Counted from the stretch's first letter, positions 10,882-26,949 are shown. The stretch: DNA of 64,000 bases from Daphnia pulex (GCF_021134715.1 NC_060018.1:7023501-7087500); one strand, 5' to 3'. The notes: generated by a model not told the origin, from the sequence alone. Numbers and translations: made by a program.

Positions 10882-11533
10882 TTTTTGTAGATTTTAGTGA
10901 ATTGAAGTTTATCCCCAAAAGAGTAGATATAAAGTTTGAAAACATCGGCGCGCTCGCCATATGTTTCCAAGCTAAAGGTTATGCTAGTTGAAAAATCATA
11001 AAAAATTGAAATTAATCAATTTTGACTTGAAACTTGCACCAACGGTAGACGACATAGTCGTCTTCACTTGGACAAAGTTTCAAATTTTTTAAATTAAACG
11101 CTGATTTTTGCCGATTTTTTCATTAAATGTTGATTTTTCTTCTCTCGTCGCGTGGAGCGTATCCTGCCCCGAGGGAAGAATAGAAGAGGGAAAACCGCCG
11201 GACCCCTTTGTTCTCTCCTATTTCCTTCCCTCTATTCTTCCCCCGGGCTAGGATTTCGTCCCTGCACCACGAAAATTAATCGGAATTTTTCTTTAAAAAA
11301 TCGGCAAAAATCAGCGTTTAATTTAAAAAATTTGAAACTTTGTCCAAGTGAAGACGACTATGTCGTCTACCGTTGGTGCAAGTTTCAAGTCAAAATTGAT
11401 TAATTTCAATTTTTTATGATTTTTCAAAAAGCATAACCTTTAGCTTGGAAACATATGGCGAGCGCGCCGATGTTTCCAAACTTTATATCTAGTCTTTTGG
11501 GGATAAACTTCAATTCACTAAAATCTACAAAAA
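10882..11533. mobile_element. 652-bp fold-back palindrome
   Basis: The left end TTTTTGTAGATTTTAGTG is repeated in reverse complement at 11516-11533, and the match continues inward for roughly 250-300 bp per arm with few differences. The centre near 11150-11270 is a GC-rich imperfect hairpin. There is no coding capacity. This fits a fold-back MITE. It starts 9 bp after the target duplication of the THAP element. Confidence 0.7.
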
Positions 11534-11955
11534 ATCATGGAGAAAGGAAATTCTTTCCTCACCAAGAAGATTTTTTTAAATTTGCTTTGCGATAACTCAA
11601 ACGTGAGTTATCGCGTAAAAAAGGGAGACACTTTGGCCGTAAGCCGCCGTGTTAGAAGCGCGGAAACACTCGCCGTGTTTCCAAACTTTGTGTAGGTACT
11701 GTAGGTGTCCGAAATATAAAATTTTCTCATCTCTTCGTTTCGTCGACTATGAATTGATTCATCAGGAAGGAGTAAAAAAAGACCAAATAATTAACAAAGG
11801 AATCGTTACAGTTATGAAGAGAGAAGCTGCGTTAGAATCAGTTGCCGACCAATAAATTCTGTGTGTTGCCCAAACCAAGAAGATAAACCATCACCGTGAA
11901 TGAATAACTTGGATTGATGGAAATATAGAAACCGATAGAAACTTTTTGAATTAGA
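11534..11955. other. Spacer with a small hairpin
   Basis: A perfect hairpin lies at 11589-11614, with 10-bp arms GCGATAACTC and GAGTTATCGC. An open stretch 11649-11855 is not supported by family or splice evidence. Confidence 0.4.
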
Positions 11956-16404
<4,449 letters not shown>

Positions 16405-17223
16405 TTCAGCAATAAATCTGCAAACGACTCAGTTGGCAACAAGTAATAGTTACTACTAAAACCTCCGTGTGTTATACCTTCTTTTATAGGACAAGCACGT
16501 ATTAGAATTTACATCGTTGCTGCTCACTTGGGGATATTTTCAGGTGTGGGCAATTCCATTGGCTAAAGGGAAAGGGTCTTTTTTTTTTACAACCAGTACA
16601 GACTTTTACAACCATGTATAGAATGAGTTGGCTTTTCTATGCAGTAGCTATGCGTAGTCACTTAATCAGTCATATAAGATCAGTAGTCCATAATGAAAAT
16701 ACTGCATGGCATGCGAGGTTATTTATCTGTCAGTGGAAACGGGCACTATATATGTAGCGTTACAGATGTTCAACCACTCTGGCACTCAAAACTCTGTTTG
16801 GGTTATTCACTCTTATTGACGTCATTTGATAACATATGTGTTCGTCAAAAGCCCAGTTTTCATATTACCACGAAGGGTTTGTGTTTTGCAATAATAATAA
16901 TAAAAAAAATGAAAAAAAAACGGTTGTAGCGATAAAACTAAAGCGGCTGTTTTGCTTTGGAACCCACATAGGGTTTCACGGGGTTTCATCTTTGTCGCCA
17001 AATGGTGTCTTGATTCACAGTACCCTCAACCCGGATATACCATATGGGTATACCCTTTGTATGCATTCATTATAATATGCTTCAAAAAATGAAAAATAGT
17101 TGGATGTTATATAACTTATTTAAATAATTACAATGTGGAAATTTAATTGCACTGTAAATAGCTCGATATTTTCTTGACAGCCGTGGCGTAGTGGCTTAGG
17201 GCGGAAATCGCATTTGGTCGTTC

Positions 17224-17416
17224 CGAGGGGTCGCCGACTCTTTTTGGAAGTGAACCATTTTTTCCCTTTTTTCCCTTTTTTTCCCAATTTTTTCCATTTT
17301 TTCCCATTTTTTCCCAATTTTTTCCCAAATTTTTCCCATTTTTCCCAAATTTTCCAAACTCTTTTCCCATTTTTTCCAACGAGTGAACCACGGAAAAAAG
17401 AGTCGGCGACCCCTCG
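17224..17416. mobile_element. 193-bp MITE with 8-bp target duplication, copy 1
   Basis: The TIRs start CGAGGGGTCGCCGACTCTTT and are inverted at the right end. GGTCGTTC flanks both sides (17216-17223 and 17417-17424). The inside is a pyrimidine-rich minisatellite of the TTTTTTCCCA type. An 8-bp duplication fits the hAT superfamily. The target looks like a repeat with a tRNA-like A-box (TGGCGTAGTGG near 17183). Confidence 0.65.
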
Positions 17417-18135
17417 GGTCGTTCCGTGTTACAGATATCAGGCATTTGGGAAGGGCTTTGGATTTCTATTGAAACGACTGGCTACCAATGTCGTCTCCTG
17501 TCCAAATTCTACAGTACATTTCATATTATTTTTATTATCTAGCATATATCGGCTAGATAATTATTTCAATAATAAATTATGTGTTATTCAAAATAATTCG
17601 CTACTAAACTCATCAAGTTCACTATGCCAAATGTATCAGTTTTCAAGCCCTTGCATAGGAAAAAAATTTTCAACGCAGATTTCATTTTTCTTTCAAAAGG
17701 GTTCTCGGAAATTGGGACGATTTGGTTTTGGTTTGAAACATTTAAAATGTTTTAAGGCTTTAAAAGAAACAATTTAAATAATTTGATAATGCCAAGACGC
17801 AGATGAAGTAAAATCACGTCGTCGTTGTCTTTATTTGTGGTACGAATATCACTATTGTCACCCTGAGATGAAGAGTAGGATTAGGTCTGTAGGATTCACT
17901 GTAATATTTCCTGCCTTTCTTTCAAATTACCCGAAGCCGGTTTCTGAGTGACAGTGGTGCCGGGTGCCCTTTACAACCTGAAGATCCAACATTTTCATCA
18001 TTTTGTGAAAAATAAAAACAATCTTTAACGATTCCAAATCATAGGGACGTATTGACAAAGGCAAAGAAAATCATTTTCACCATATATTTTCTAATAATGA
18101 TTAACGCGACCGTGGAACAAAACTGATTATTTGAA

Positions 18136-18171
18136 TTAACTGAAATATAAAGAAAGATAAACTGATTAACT
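18136..18171. other. 36-bp spacer between duplicated units
   Basis: Sequence unique to the junction. It contains near-repeats of its own flanks (AACTGATTA, GAATATAAAG), suggesting templated filler made when the duplication formed. Confidence 0.6.
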
Positions 18172-20598
18172 GAATATAAAGAATCCATTTATGGTTGAAA
18201 CGTGTTTCTTATAGTAAATGATCTATTCTTACCGTTGAGATGGAGACGACGTTGTCACAAGGCCCCGCTGCCGAAATGAAAATTATATTCATAATAAGCA
18301 ACAAAAATAATTATAAAAATGTAAACCTTATACAAGGACCTTGAACAATTAAGTAGGTAAGTAATATTCAAATTAATTAAACAAAAATAAGCCTTTCAAC
18401 AGAAGTGCAATTTAGAAATTTCGTACTCAAAGGAGAATGTGGCGTGGCGAACGCATTGCACCATAATACTCGGCCTTATACAGTCCGTAAGGTTTATTTA
18501 TTTACGTCTAACCGGAAAGGGAATGAAGCCAAGGTTAATTTCCGTTACGTAATTTTAATCATTATTAGATCGGATGGGTAATATCGAGGGTAATATAGAC
18601 TCGAACGATCGAACCTTAGACCCTATACACTTTAACTGTATGCATTATCAAAGTTAATTGTGAATTGACAGATTGTTTCAAAAATAATAATAATAATAAT
18701 ATTGTCGCCGATTGTCGCATAGAAAAATTCTTCTAGACATTCTTATGTACGTTATCTAAGTTATGCTTTAAAAAAAAACTCTAACTCTGTCGTAAAATCG
18801 CTTGCTTACCTTTCACTTGTTGGGATGAATAGAGAACGACCAAAGCAATAAAAAGAAACAGTCGCATTTCAGCAATAAATCTGCAAACGACTCAGTTGGC
18901 AACAAGTAATAGTTACTACTAAAACCTCCGTGTGTTATACCTTCTTTTATAGGACAAGCACGTATTAGAATTTACATCGTTGCTGCTCACTTGGGGATAT
19001 TTTCAGGTGTGGGCAATTCCATTGGCTAAAGGGAAAGGGTCTTTTTTTTTTACAACCAGTACAGACTTTTACAACCATGTATAGAATGAGTTGGCTTTTC
19101 TATGCAGTAGCTATGCGTAGTCACTTAATCAGTCATATAAGATCAGTAGTCCATAATGAAAATACTGCATGGCATGCGAGGTTATTTATCTGTCAGTGGA
19201 AACGGGCACTATATATGTAGCGTTACAGATGTTCAACCACTCTGGCACTCAAAACTCTGTTTGGGTTATTCACTCTTATTGACGTCATTTGATAACATAT
19301 GTGTTCGTCAAAAGCCCAGTTTTCATATTACCACGAAGGGTTTGTGTTTTGCAATAATAATAATAAAAAAAATGAAAAAAAAACGGTTGTAGCGATAAAA
19401 CTAAAGCGGCTGTTTTGCTTTGGAACCCACATAGGGTTTCACGGGGTTTCATCTTTGTCGCCAAATGGTGTCTTGATTCACAGTACCCTCAACCCGGATA
19501 TACCATATGGGTATACCCTTTGTATGCATTCATTATAATATGCTTCAAAAAATGAAAAATAGTTGGATGTTATATAACTTATTTAAATAATTACAATGTG
19601 GAAATTTAATTGCACTGTAAATAGCTCGATATTTTCTTGACAGCCGTGGCGTAGTGGCTTAGGGCGGAAATCGCATTTGGTCGTTCCGAGGGGTCGCCGA
19701 CTCTTTTTGGAAGTGAACCATTTTTTCCCTTTTTTCCCTTTTTTTCCCAATTTTTTCCATTTTTTCCCATTTTTTCCCAATTTTTTCCCAAATTTTTCCC
19801 ATTTTTCCCAAATTTTCCAAACTCTTTTCCCATTTTTTCCAACGAGTGAACCACGGAAAAAAGAGTCGGCGACCCCTCGGGTCGTTCCGTGTTACAGATA
19901 TCAGGCATTTGGGAAGGGCTTTGGATTTCTATTGAAACGACTGGCTACCAATGTCGTCTCCTGTCCAAATTCTACAGTACATTTCATATTATTTTTATTA
20001 TCTAGCATATATCGGCTAGATAATTATTTCAATAATAAATTATGTGTTATTCAAAATAATTCGCTACTAAACTCATCAAGTTCACTATGCCAAATGTATC
20101 AGTTTTCAAGCCCTTGCATAGGAAAAAAATTTTCAACGCAGATTTCATTTTTCTTTCAAAAGGGTTCTCGGAAATTGGGACGATTTGGTTTTGGTTTGAA
20201 ACATTTAAAATGTTTTAAGGCTTTAAAAGAAACAATTTAAATAATTTGATAATGCCAAGACGCAGATGAAGTAAAATCACGTCGTCGTTGTCTTTATTTG
20301 TGGTACGAATATCACTATTGTCACCCTGAGATGAAGAGTAGGATTAGGTCTGTAGGATTCACTGTAATATTTCCTGCCTTTCTTTCAAATTACCCGAAGC
20401 CGGTTTCTGAGTGACAGTGGTGCCGGGTGCCCTTTACAACCTGAAGATCCAACATTTTCATCATTTTGTGAAAAATAAAAACAATCTTTAACGATTCCAA
20501 ATCATAGGGACGTATTGACAAAGGCAAAGAAAATCATTTTCACCATATATTTTCTAATAATGATTAACGCGACCGTGGAACAAAACTGATTATTTGAA
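18172..20598. repeat. Tandem duplication, unit 2 (2.43 kb)
   Basis: Second copy of 15709-18135. It carries intact copies of GH9 exon 2 (18233-18267) and the signal-peptide exon (18810-18867, ATG at 18865-18867 on the minus strand) with the same splice sites. It could therefore act as a second promoter whose first two exons splice to GH9 exon 3 and yield the same protein. Confidence 0.9.
19687..19879. mobile_element. 193-bp MITE, copy 2 (within unit 2)
   Basis: Copied with the tandem unit, including both flanking GGTCGTTC sequences. It is not an independent insertion. Confidence 0.65.
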
Positions 20599-20895
20599 CA
20601 GGCCAGACCAGAAGGCTATAAGGATATATATATCCACACATAATAAAGTCATCCAGCGATGGATCGAAGTCTTTGTTGAGAAGAGCTTAGCTCGACTCCA
20701 CCGATAGTCTGTAAATAATGTGCTGCACATAAGAACAGCATTCACTTGGTTTACATAGTGGGCATCAGTTTAATTAGTAAATGGCTAACAAAAAAACAAA
20801 ACAAAAAAATAATAAGGATTGATTAATTAAAATCATAAGCTGCACTGGTTACTGTCAAGATGTTATCGTGTTAATTTTCCAAATGCTGGGCCTTA
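20599..20895. other. Spacer after the tandem duplication
   Basis: AT-rich with a short ATATATAT run. Nothing recognisable. Confidence 0.4.
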
Positions 20896-21706
20896 TTAAT
20901 TGCGATCTAGAAAAAATGTTTCGAATTTACGTCCGCTGACGAACGGAACATTGGTTGCTCTTCTGCGCGCATCGGTCCTCTTCATTCTTCTCAAATCATT
21001 ATTTCGCATTAAAAAGATGCTTGCTTGTTGTCCATTACAACTGGGAATGAAGCCACTCAAGTACTGGTTAGTTGGTTGCTCCAGTGATCCAGTATAAAAA
21101 TTGTGCTGGTAGCCCTTGGTTTTGTAACGGTCGGCATATTTTCCTTCCTTCTCCATGCGCAGTATTTCGCCGACTGAATGTTCTTAATGTTTTGTGATGA
21201 CCCTGGTGATCACTTCTGGTGACCCATTTTGTTTATTGTAGTCACGAAAATCTTCAAAGTTTTCCTCATGTTCTCGGTAGAGATAGCGATTGCACTCGTG
21301 TGTCATTCTAGAAATATTGTTAACTTCGTCGACAACTCCAGAGTTGAGCGAGACATCGTGACTGTACACGTCTCCCGGTTGAAAACCTAGTTCTTCCTTG
21401 ATCTCCTTCATGTTTTTGGAATTGCGCTCCTGTTTTCTCTCCGTTTTCGTTGTAATTATTCGGACGGTCCTTCCCAATTTATCAACTTCATAAATGGTAT
21501 TTCCTTTTCTGATCTTACGATATGCACCCGCCTGCAAGTGTTGGTAGCTCTGGTTGACACCCAGTTTTCTCATGAATCGAGCTCGATCGTTTCCTTTGGC
21601 GTGATTCTTTAACTTTTCAATTGTGTGATCCACCGAAGGATCTTTTTGAGCCTTTGAAAGGGCGTTGAAGAAGCAGCGGTTAGGTGGTTCCGAAGGAGCG
21701 GCATCA
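20896..21706 (-). CDS. Exon with endonuclease-like C-terminal domain
   Basis: After an acceptor at 21707-21708 one frame runs to TAA at 21184-21186. It then continues in the same frame to 20896, so this TAA may be a nonsense mutation in a longer protein. The first part has PNRCFFNALSKAQ, a Cys-centred motif reminiscent of OTU-type proteases (weak). Then come YEVDKLGRTVRI, GDVYSHDVSLNSG and ISRMTHECNRYLYREHEENF. That order (YxxDxxGR, a GD..H element, then N/NR followed by an acidic helix) matches the layout of DNA/RNA non-specific endonuclease domains at the C-termini of bacterial polymorphic toxins. The resemblance is from memory of the family layout. The catalytic His would be in SHD. It is probably the 3' end of the large gene to the right. 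Confidence 0.45.
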
Positions 21707-22244
21707 CTGTTAAAAAGGGTACCACTTATTTGGGGTTGTCAACCACAAAAAATTTGTAAATGCACGAAATTTTGACTTTTTTCGAAAATTCTGGGGTTTT
21801 ACGTACCACTTTCATTTTTTCAAATTTAACTACAAATATTTGGGGAAAATTACCCCCAAATTTTTGGGCATGGCCAGACATTTAGGGAGTGCATAATATA
21901 TAAGCATACTTGGGACATAGATTTTAGTCATGATTAGCAAAGTAATCCCGTCGGCAACCGGCAGAGACATAATGACAAGTTCAGCTTTTCTATAAACTAT
22001 GCAGCAGCGATAGAATTATTTCAAGTACATTTAAAATTTTTATAGTTTATTCATTTTTATATTAATCAAAGTATTTGCAAACTACTTGTCAAGTAGATCA
22101 ATTTTTCAACTTGAAATATTTTCAAGCATGCATCCCTTTCCTTAAAAATTATATCGATTTCTGAAAACGTAAGTATTCTAACGTATAATATTAAGTCTAA
22201 GTGCTAGTATTCTCGACAAACACGCCCGCTAGTTGTTAAGTTTT
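21707..22244. other. Probable intron of the large minus-strand gene
   Basis: AT-rich, no coding potential. It ends in TTTTTAACAG next to the endonuclease-like exon. A donor is possible near 22265 (GTACAT), which would keep the frame, but it is weak. Confidence 0.35.
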
Positions 22245-23994
22245 TTAACAGTGATTCAGATCGCCGATGTACGTCGATCCGTGTGTTGATAATTTCATGA
22301 CCGACTCGCAATTAGTCACTAAATTGTTGACCTTTTGAATCACTTCAGTCGTTTTTTGGCCATAATCAACGATAGTCTTGCCCATCTGAATGGCCTTTTC
22401 AATTGTACTGGCGTTAGCAGCGGCAGTGATGCCTTGGGTGTTTCCGGTGGACGCGTGTGACCGGTACTCGCCGGCGTAGTTGCCCTGCAAACCGGACAAG
22501 CCAGCTGATGAGTCGTTGAAGATTCTCATCATGCGACTGGTGATTGATGACGCGTTCGTTCGAAGCTCAGTAAACCAATCGCCGGCTTTCAATTGATTTG
22601 TGGCTCCATCCAGCACTTCCTTGATCTTTTGGCTCGCTTCGTCTGCGCTCTTGCCGCTTTTGACAATGGCAATCATCAGGGATTTCATGAGATCCTTGAG
22701 CCGAGTGAAAGCCTCTCGCAAAAAGGAGTTGCTGAACAAGAAAGATTTGATGCGCTCAAGCACCTGTTCCCTGATGAATTTGTTGAGCCACGTGAGGAAG
22801 TGGCTAACAGCCTGGCCGATGATGGACGACGATATCATGTTGGCGCACTGGATCAAGATCTGCTTGCCGGCCTCAAACCATCCTTTTAGTGTTCCATTGA
22901 ATCGACACATCAGTTTGCCCGCTTGCTTGAAACTGCCGCCGCACGCCTTGACAAGCCGGGCGGCTCCCAGACCCATGGTGACGGCAGTGAGCGCCAAACT
23001 TTTGGCCTTGTCTACAAGGTAGGATTTCCAAGTGAAGGATCCTGGTGATTGTAGGGTCTGGAAGGCGAACATTAAATCGTTGATGCCCTCGCCGACGAGT
23101 CTCGCACTGAAGAAAGGGAAAGCGATAGCGCCGACCAGTTGAGCGACTCCAATCAGGGCAACGACGCCGATCCGCCAATCCCATCGTGACACGTACTCGT
23201 CAACTTTGAGAACGCGATCCAAGTGCTGGTTGTTGAACTGTTGAACCTCGTCGAATGGACTCGCTTGATCGTCGCCGGCTGGCGGAAGAGCGTCATGCAG
23301 CGAACAGAACGAGGACTTGACGTTCGCCAATGTTTTCAACTGGCCGAGATGAATGCCAACGGCTTGCATAAGCGCTGCGGACAGATTATTCCTTCTCTCT
23401 GTCATAGCGGCAGCCTCTTGAACTTTGTTGATAATCTCAGCAAAATGGCTAGCAACAGCCAAACTACCAAAGGCCGGCACGAACGGTGGGATCAGCTGTT
23501 TAATGTTTTGTTCTAAAGTGCTTTTTGGCTTTTCTTCTTCTCTCGCCTTTTCTGTTTCTTCTTTGCTGTAAAAGAGCTTGGCAAGCTTGTCGAATCCGTT
23601 GAGGGAATTAATCCTATTCTTGATCTCATCCAAATCTTTTTGGATATCTTCTCGAGATCGCTCTCTGTTTGCAGACGGAAATTTAATGGCCGGATCTTTG
23701 AGAACTTCTACGTCGACCAGGAAATCGAGGAATTGTTTGGCCAATTTCTTTTTACGTTCATCGAAAAGTGGCCGAAGAACGTACTGATTTCCATTCCGTT
23801 CGACGATGGGTGAAGAGAACCAAGTGGCTACAACATCGGCGCAAGACGAGAGGGCTACACCTTTCACCAGTTGAGCTTCAGGATCTTGATCCATCGAGGG
23901 AATCGGTTTTATAATTCGATAACGAAAGCATTTGTCTGCCTCTTGCAATACTTGTTTCTCTTCCAGCCACTTTTCCAGCTTCTTCAATTGGCCA
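22245..23994 (-). CDS. Large unnamed protein, main exon (about 580 residues)
   Basis: One long minus-strand frame with codon use typical of the window's real genes and much higher GC than its surroundings. I do not recognise the family. The N-terminal half is charged and helical, with coiled-coil-like KDLDEIKNRIN and EETEKAREEEK. A hydrophobic stretch IGVVALIGVAQLVGAIAFPF near the middle could be a membrane segment. It is followed by amphipathic helices (LVGEGINDLMFAFQTLQ) and a C-terminal helical region ending YIGDLNHC. A proline-containing loop IPPFVPAFGSL precedes the membrane-like part. Such a helical, amphipathic body upstream of a nuclease-like tip recalls polymorphic-toxin architecture, but this is inference. 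Junctions to neighbouring exons are not certain in phase. Confidence 0.6.
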
Positions 23995-24345
23995 CTATCC
24001 CGATACCGAGAACAAATTTTTTTATAAAATAAAATTACTATCTTAAACTAGAAAGATAACCCTATCAAATAGCTATCTGGGTTTTATGAAAATATTTATA
24101 GAAGTATAAAAAAAAATTGAAAACTAAACGTCCAAAATTTTTTGTCCGATTCCCAATTTTTTTGTTTTTACCAAAAAACTCGCAAAATTAATCAGAAATT
24201 CAGGAAAAAAAGTTTAGAGGATAAAGAAAACATCATTTACAATACGCTGTATTTATTTAAGCATTTTAAAACAAATCGAACATATCAAAACTTCCCTGTA
24301 CATTTTAGCCCCGTGTCCCGCATAGCCCCGGTCTCCCCTACTTAC

Positions 24346-24627
24346 GAGCAACTCGATGACTTGATCGATGTGTTGGTCGTTTTCGGTGGGTAGGATGGAA
24401 GCCAGGGCAGATTTCAACGAGACGCCGAGCAGGTTGTCGATTTTAGATGCGTGAATTCGCCACAAACGGATTTGATTCGTCACTTGTTCTTCGAACCGCT
24501 TGTGACAGAGGGACGATCCGTTTTCCATTTGTCTATTCAAACATTGGTCGACTCGTTGGTTGAGACTGGTGAGCACTTCGATTCGATCGTCGATCAGTTT
24601 CCGGACCCGTTTCAAGTAGCCTTTTGC
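24346..24627 (-). CDS. Upstream exon of the large unnamed protein
   Basis: A clean 94-codon exon with an acceptor (AG at 24628-24629) and a strong GTAAGT donor. The translation is helical and charged (LIDDRIEVLTSLNQRVDQCL). It lies 350 bp before the main exon on the same strand, but its phase does not match the obvious acceptor at 23995-23996. Either another acceptor is used or the gene is broken. Confidence 0.5.
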
Positions 24628-24689
24628 CTCCCTTAATAATAATAATAAAAACTTGTTAATACTTTCTTAAATTCCGGAGAAAAAGTTAT

Positions 24690-25160
24690 TTAGATTAAGT
24701 TCTAACGGAACGAGCAATGGGACCTCCACCCGGACTGCCACGACCAGTAACGGGGAATTCATCACGGCTGTCATGGTAAACATCCCGAAGCTCACACTTC
24801 AAAAAATGTTTGTTGTACGTGTATGGTCGAAGTTTGTGATTTTCTAGCGTTGCAATGACTGAGTGTTTCTCGTTAAAATATTACGATGAACGAGCGAGAA
24901 TGGAAATATAAAATTATACGATGGTCAAGATGACTTCACATGGATCAAAAAATTCCTTAATCCTCAATGCGTCGCAATTACGATTGGGGGAACTGAACAA
25001 TTGCTTGAAGAAACTTTTCCAACATGAAGTATGTTCTGTTCCAACGGGTTGCATTTTCGGATGGAAAGTGGAAGTCCACTGCATTGAAGACGTTGTAAGT
25101 GTCCACAACACTTTCTCCAATGTAGTTGACGGGTTTTCTGACAAGTGTGACCGTGTCATC
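24690..25160 (-). pseudogene. Further upstream exons, frame broken
   Basis: A frame from an acceptor at about 25161 reads DTVTLVRKPVNYIGESVVDT and runs to FLQAIVQFPQS, then stops. The continuation (CDALRIKEFFDPCEVILTI) is in another frame after a run of C. A later block CELRDVYHDSRDEFPVTGRG ends at TAA near 24694. The segments look like remains of one coding region with a frameshift at the C-run. No family is recognised. Confidence 0.4.
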
Positions 25161-25270
25161 TGCAACCAAATTTATTTTTTAATTAATTAATTAAGATGTA
25201 TAGTTGAGATTTTTCGGTGTTATTCTTCTTGTTGACAAATATTACAACCAGTAATGAACTGATGATGGTA

Positions 25271-25455
25271 TTACTGAGATGAATCTATAGGATAATGGAC
25301 GGTGCAGTCTGGAATGAACTTTGATACATCTGCTAAAACAACAGTTTTGGTCCGAATGGGTTCTGAGTGCGCATCTTCAGAATCTTAAATTTTGTGTTTG
25401 GCATCTTTCTTTGCTTCGTTGGCTAGCTCCAAAGTCGGTAGCATGACCAATTCAC
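25271..25455 (-). pseudogene. Exon remnant with LELANEAKK motif and internal stop
   Basis: After an acceptor the frame reads LVMLPTLELANEAKKDAKHK, then TAA (25385-25387), then continues in frame with EPIRTKTVVLADVSKFIPDC to a second stop. A related exon lies at 26950-27097. It probably belongs to the same decaying gene group. Confidence 0.4.
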
Positions 25456-26171
25456 CTGTATAATTTGAAAAAACATATATTTTAATCTTTTTTTATTTAT
25501 TTGATAGTCATAACAAATTGTTCAAAAGAAATAAGGAGCGTTCAACGATTTTGCAGTAGTCTTTTGATTCATTATGCCTATTGGTCATTAATGTGTAAAG
25601 ACAGCTGTCGATACTTACTGTATTGACTTCTAGAGAGACATCAGTTTTGCATCTGTCCCACAATTCTTTCCTTAAATACTGTCTAACTTTTTTCTCGAAA
25701 AGGAATACACAGTTCAGCCCACTCACTATGGGAAGCATAAAAACCAACAGCGTCTTCTACAAAAGTAATGAGAATGCAAAATCATTTTCTTCCTCACTTT
25801 TTAAGAGAAATAATTGCATACCCAGATAATTGTATTAGGACTACGACTTAATCAATTGGATTACCTTCGCATCTTCTCCATTCAAGGACCCCCGGTCTTA
25901 AATAGGAAAAAATACAATAAAACAGCAACAGCTGAAGTGTGGGAATCGTAAAGAGTAAACTAAAATTCATTCTTTTATTTTTTTGTCGATTCAAAAAAGG
26001 CTTGGACTAATTGTGTTCATGGGATTGATGAATTGGATGATATGGGGTGCATTCATGGTTATGGTTATGGTTATTCAATTTCTATAGCGCACTTTACAAT
26101 TACATGATCAAATGACGCTGTTTAGTTTCCAATTTGGAAGATGTGATTAAACACATCACAGAATATTTAAC
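25456..26171. other. Spacer with unassigned open stretches
   Basis: A minus-strand open stretch 25508-25747 (LRKELWDRCKTDVSLEVNTV) looks moderately coding and may be another remnant of the same gene. The rest is AT-rich and featureless. Confidence 0.3.
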
Positions 26172-26672
26172 CATGGACTACTCTAATTAAGGACGGGACT
26201 CTTCGGCATTTCCTATGTCGGCCATGTAAAAAAATTTCCGGTAGTGAATGTAGTGAATGATCTAATGTTCCTATACCTAAAATTGATTTTTATGGAGATA
26301 TTTCAATTTTCTTTATTGAAAATTTTAAATAGTGGAAAACACTGGTGCCATCTAGAAACCAGATATCCTAACTCTCCTTTACCTACCTTGTAGGGTTGTA
26401 GGGTATATTGGCAAGAGCTTAGGGTGCTTTGTTGCTAGATGGCACCGGTGTTTCCCACTTTTACCCCTACTGCTGAAAGTAAAATTACAATATCAGACAA
26501 TATCTTATTGATTAGTTTATTTCAGTAAGATTTATTTACATAGTTAGAATCAGAGAAAAAAACTGAATTTATTGATATTTGTTATTGATTTTTTCCTGAA
26601 AAAAACCCACCCGACTAGCTTTAACACGGCGAGATAGGCGAAGAGTCCCGTCCTTAATTAGAGTAGTCCATG
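26172..26672. mobile_element. 501-bp TIR element (MITE) with nested palindrome
   Basis: The ends are CATGGACTACTCTAATTAAG and its reverse complement; the match runs about 34 bp. ATTTAAC flanks both sides (26165-26171 and 26673-26679). A second inverted pair lies inside at about 26333-26465 (GGTGCCATCTAG). There is no coding capacity. Confidence 0.7.
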
Positions 26673-26756
26673 ATTTAACGTCATATCCTTAAAAGCAATC
26701 AAGGATCCTGTGTTGTGCGTGCAACCTTGAGGGCGCTACTGCTTACAGTTTTAAGA

Positions 26757-26838
26757 CGGGTTCAGCTGGGGATCGAACCCAGAGCCTCATTGCCTTTTTC
26801 CAGAGCGTTGACGCTCTAGTCCACTTCACCCCACATCC
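26757..26838 (-). repeat. tRNA-derived SINE head
   Basis: On the minus strand there is an A-box-like TGAAGTGGACTAGAGCG followed by a T-arm CTGGGTTCGATCCCCAG with a perfect 5-bp stem and B-box. The acceptor ends do not pair, so this is not a functional tRNA. It is more likely a SINE or tRNA pseudogene. Confidence 0.45.
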
Positions 26839-26949
26839 CCTCACATCTCCATTCACGGATGAACTCAGATACATCGATCGATCACACAACAGATTTCATT
26901 CAAATATGTTCAGGGTGGGATCTTCAAACTGTTCAAGGTCTGTGTTTGG

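Noticed and set aside
17214..17777. Phe/Pro-rich 187-residue frame (repeated at 19677-20240)
   Set aside because: Translation of the MITE's pyrimidine minisatellite. The two copies exist only because of the tandem duplication.
22593..23184. Several overlapping plus- and minus-strand frames of about 100-140 residues
   Set aside because: Shadows of the 580-residue minus-strand exon.
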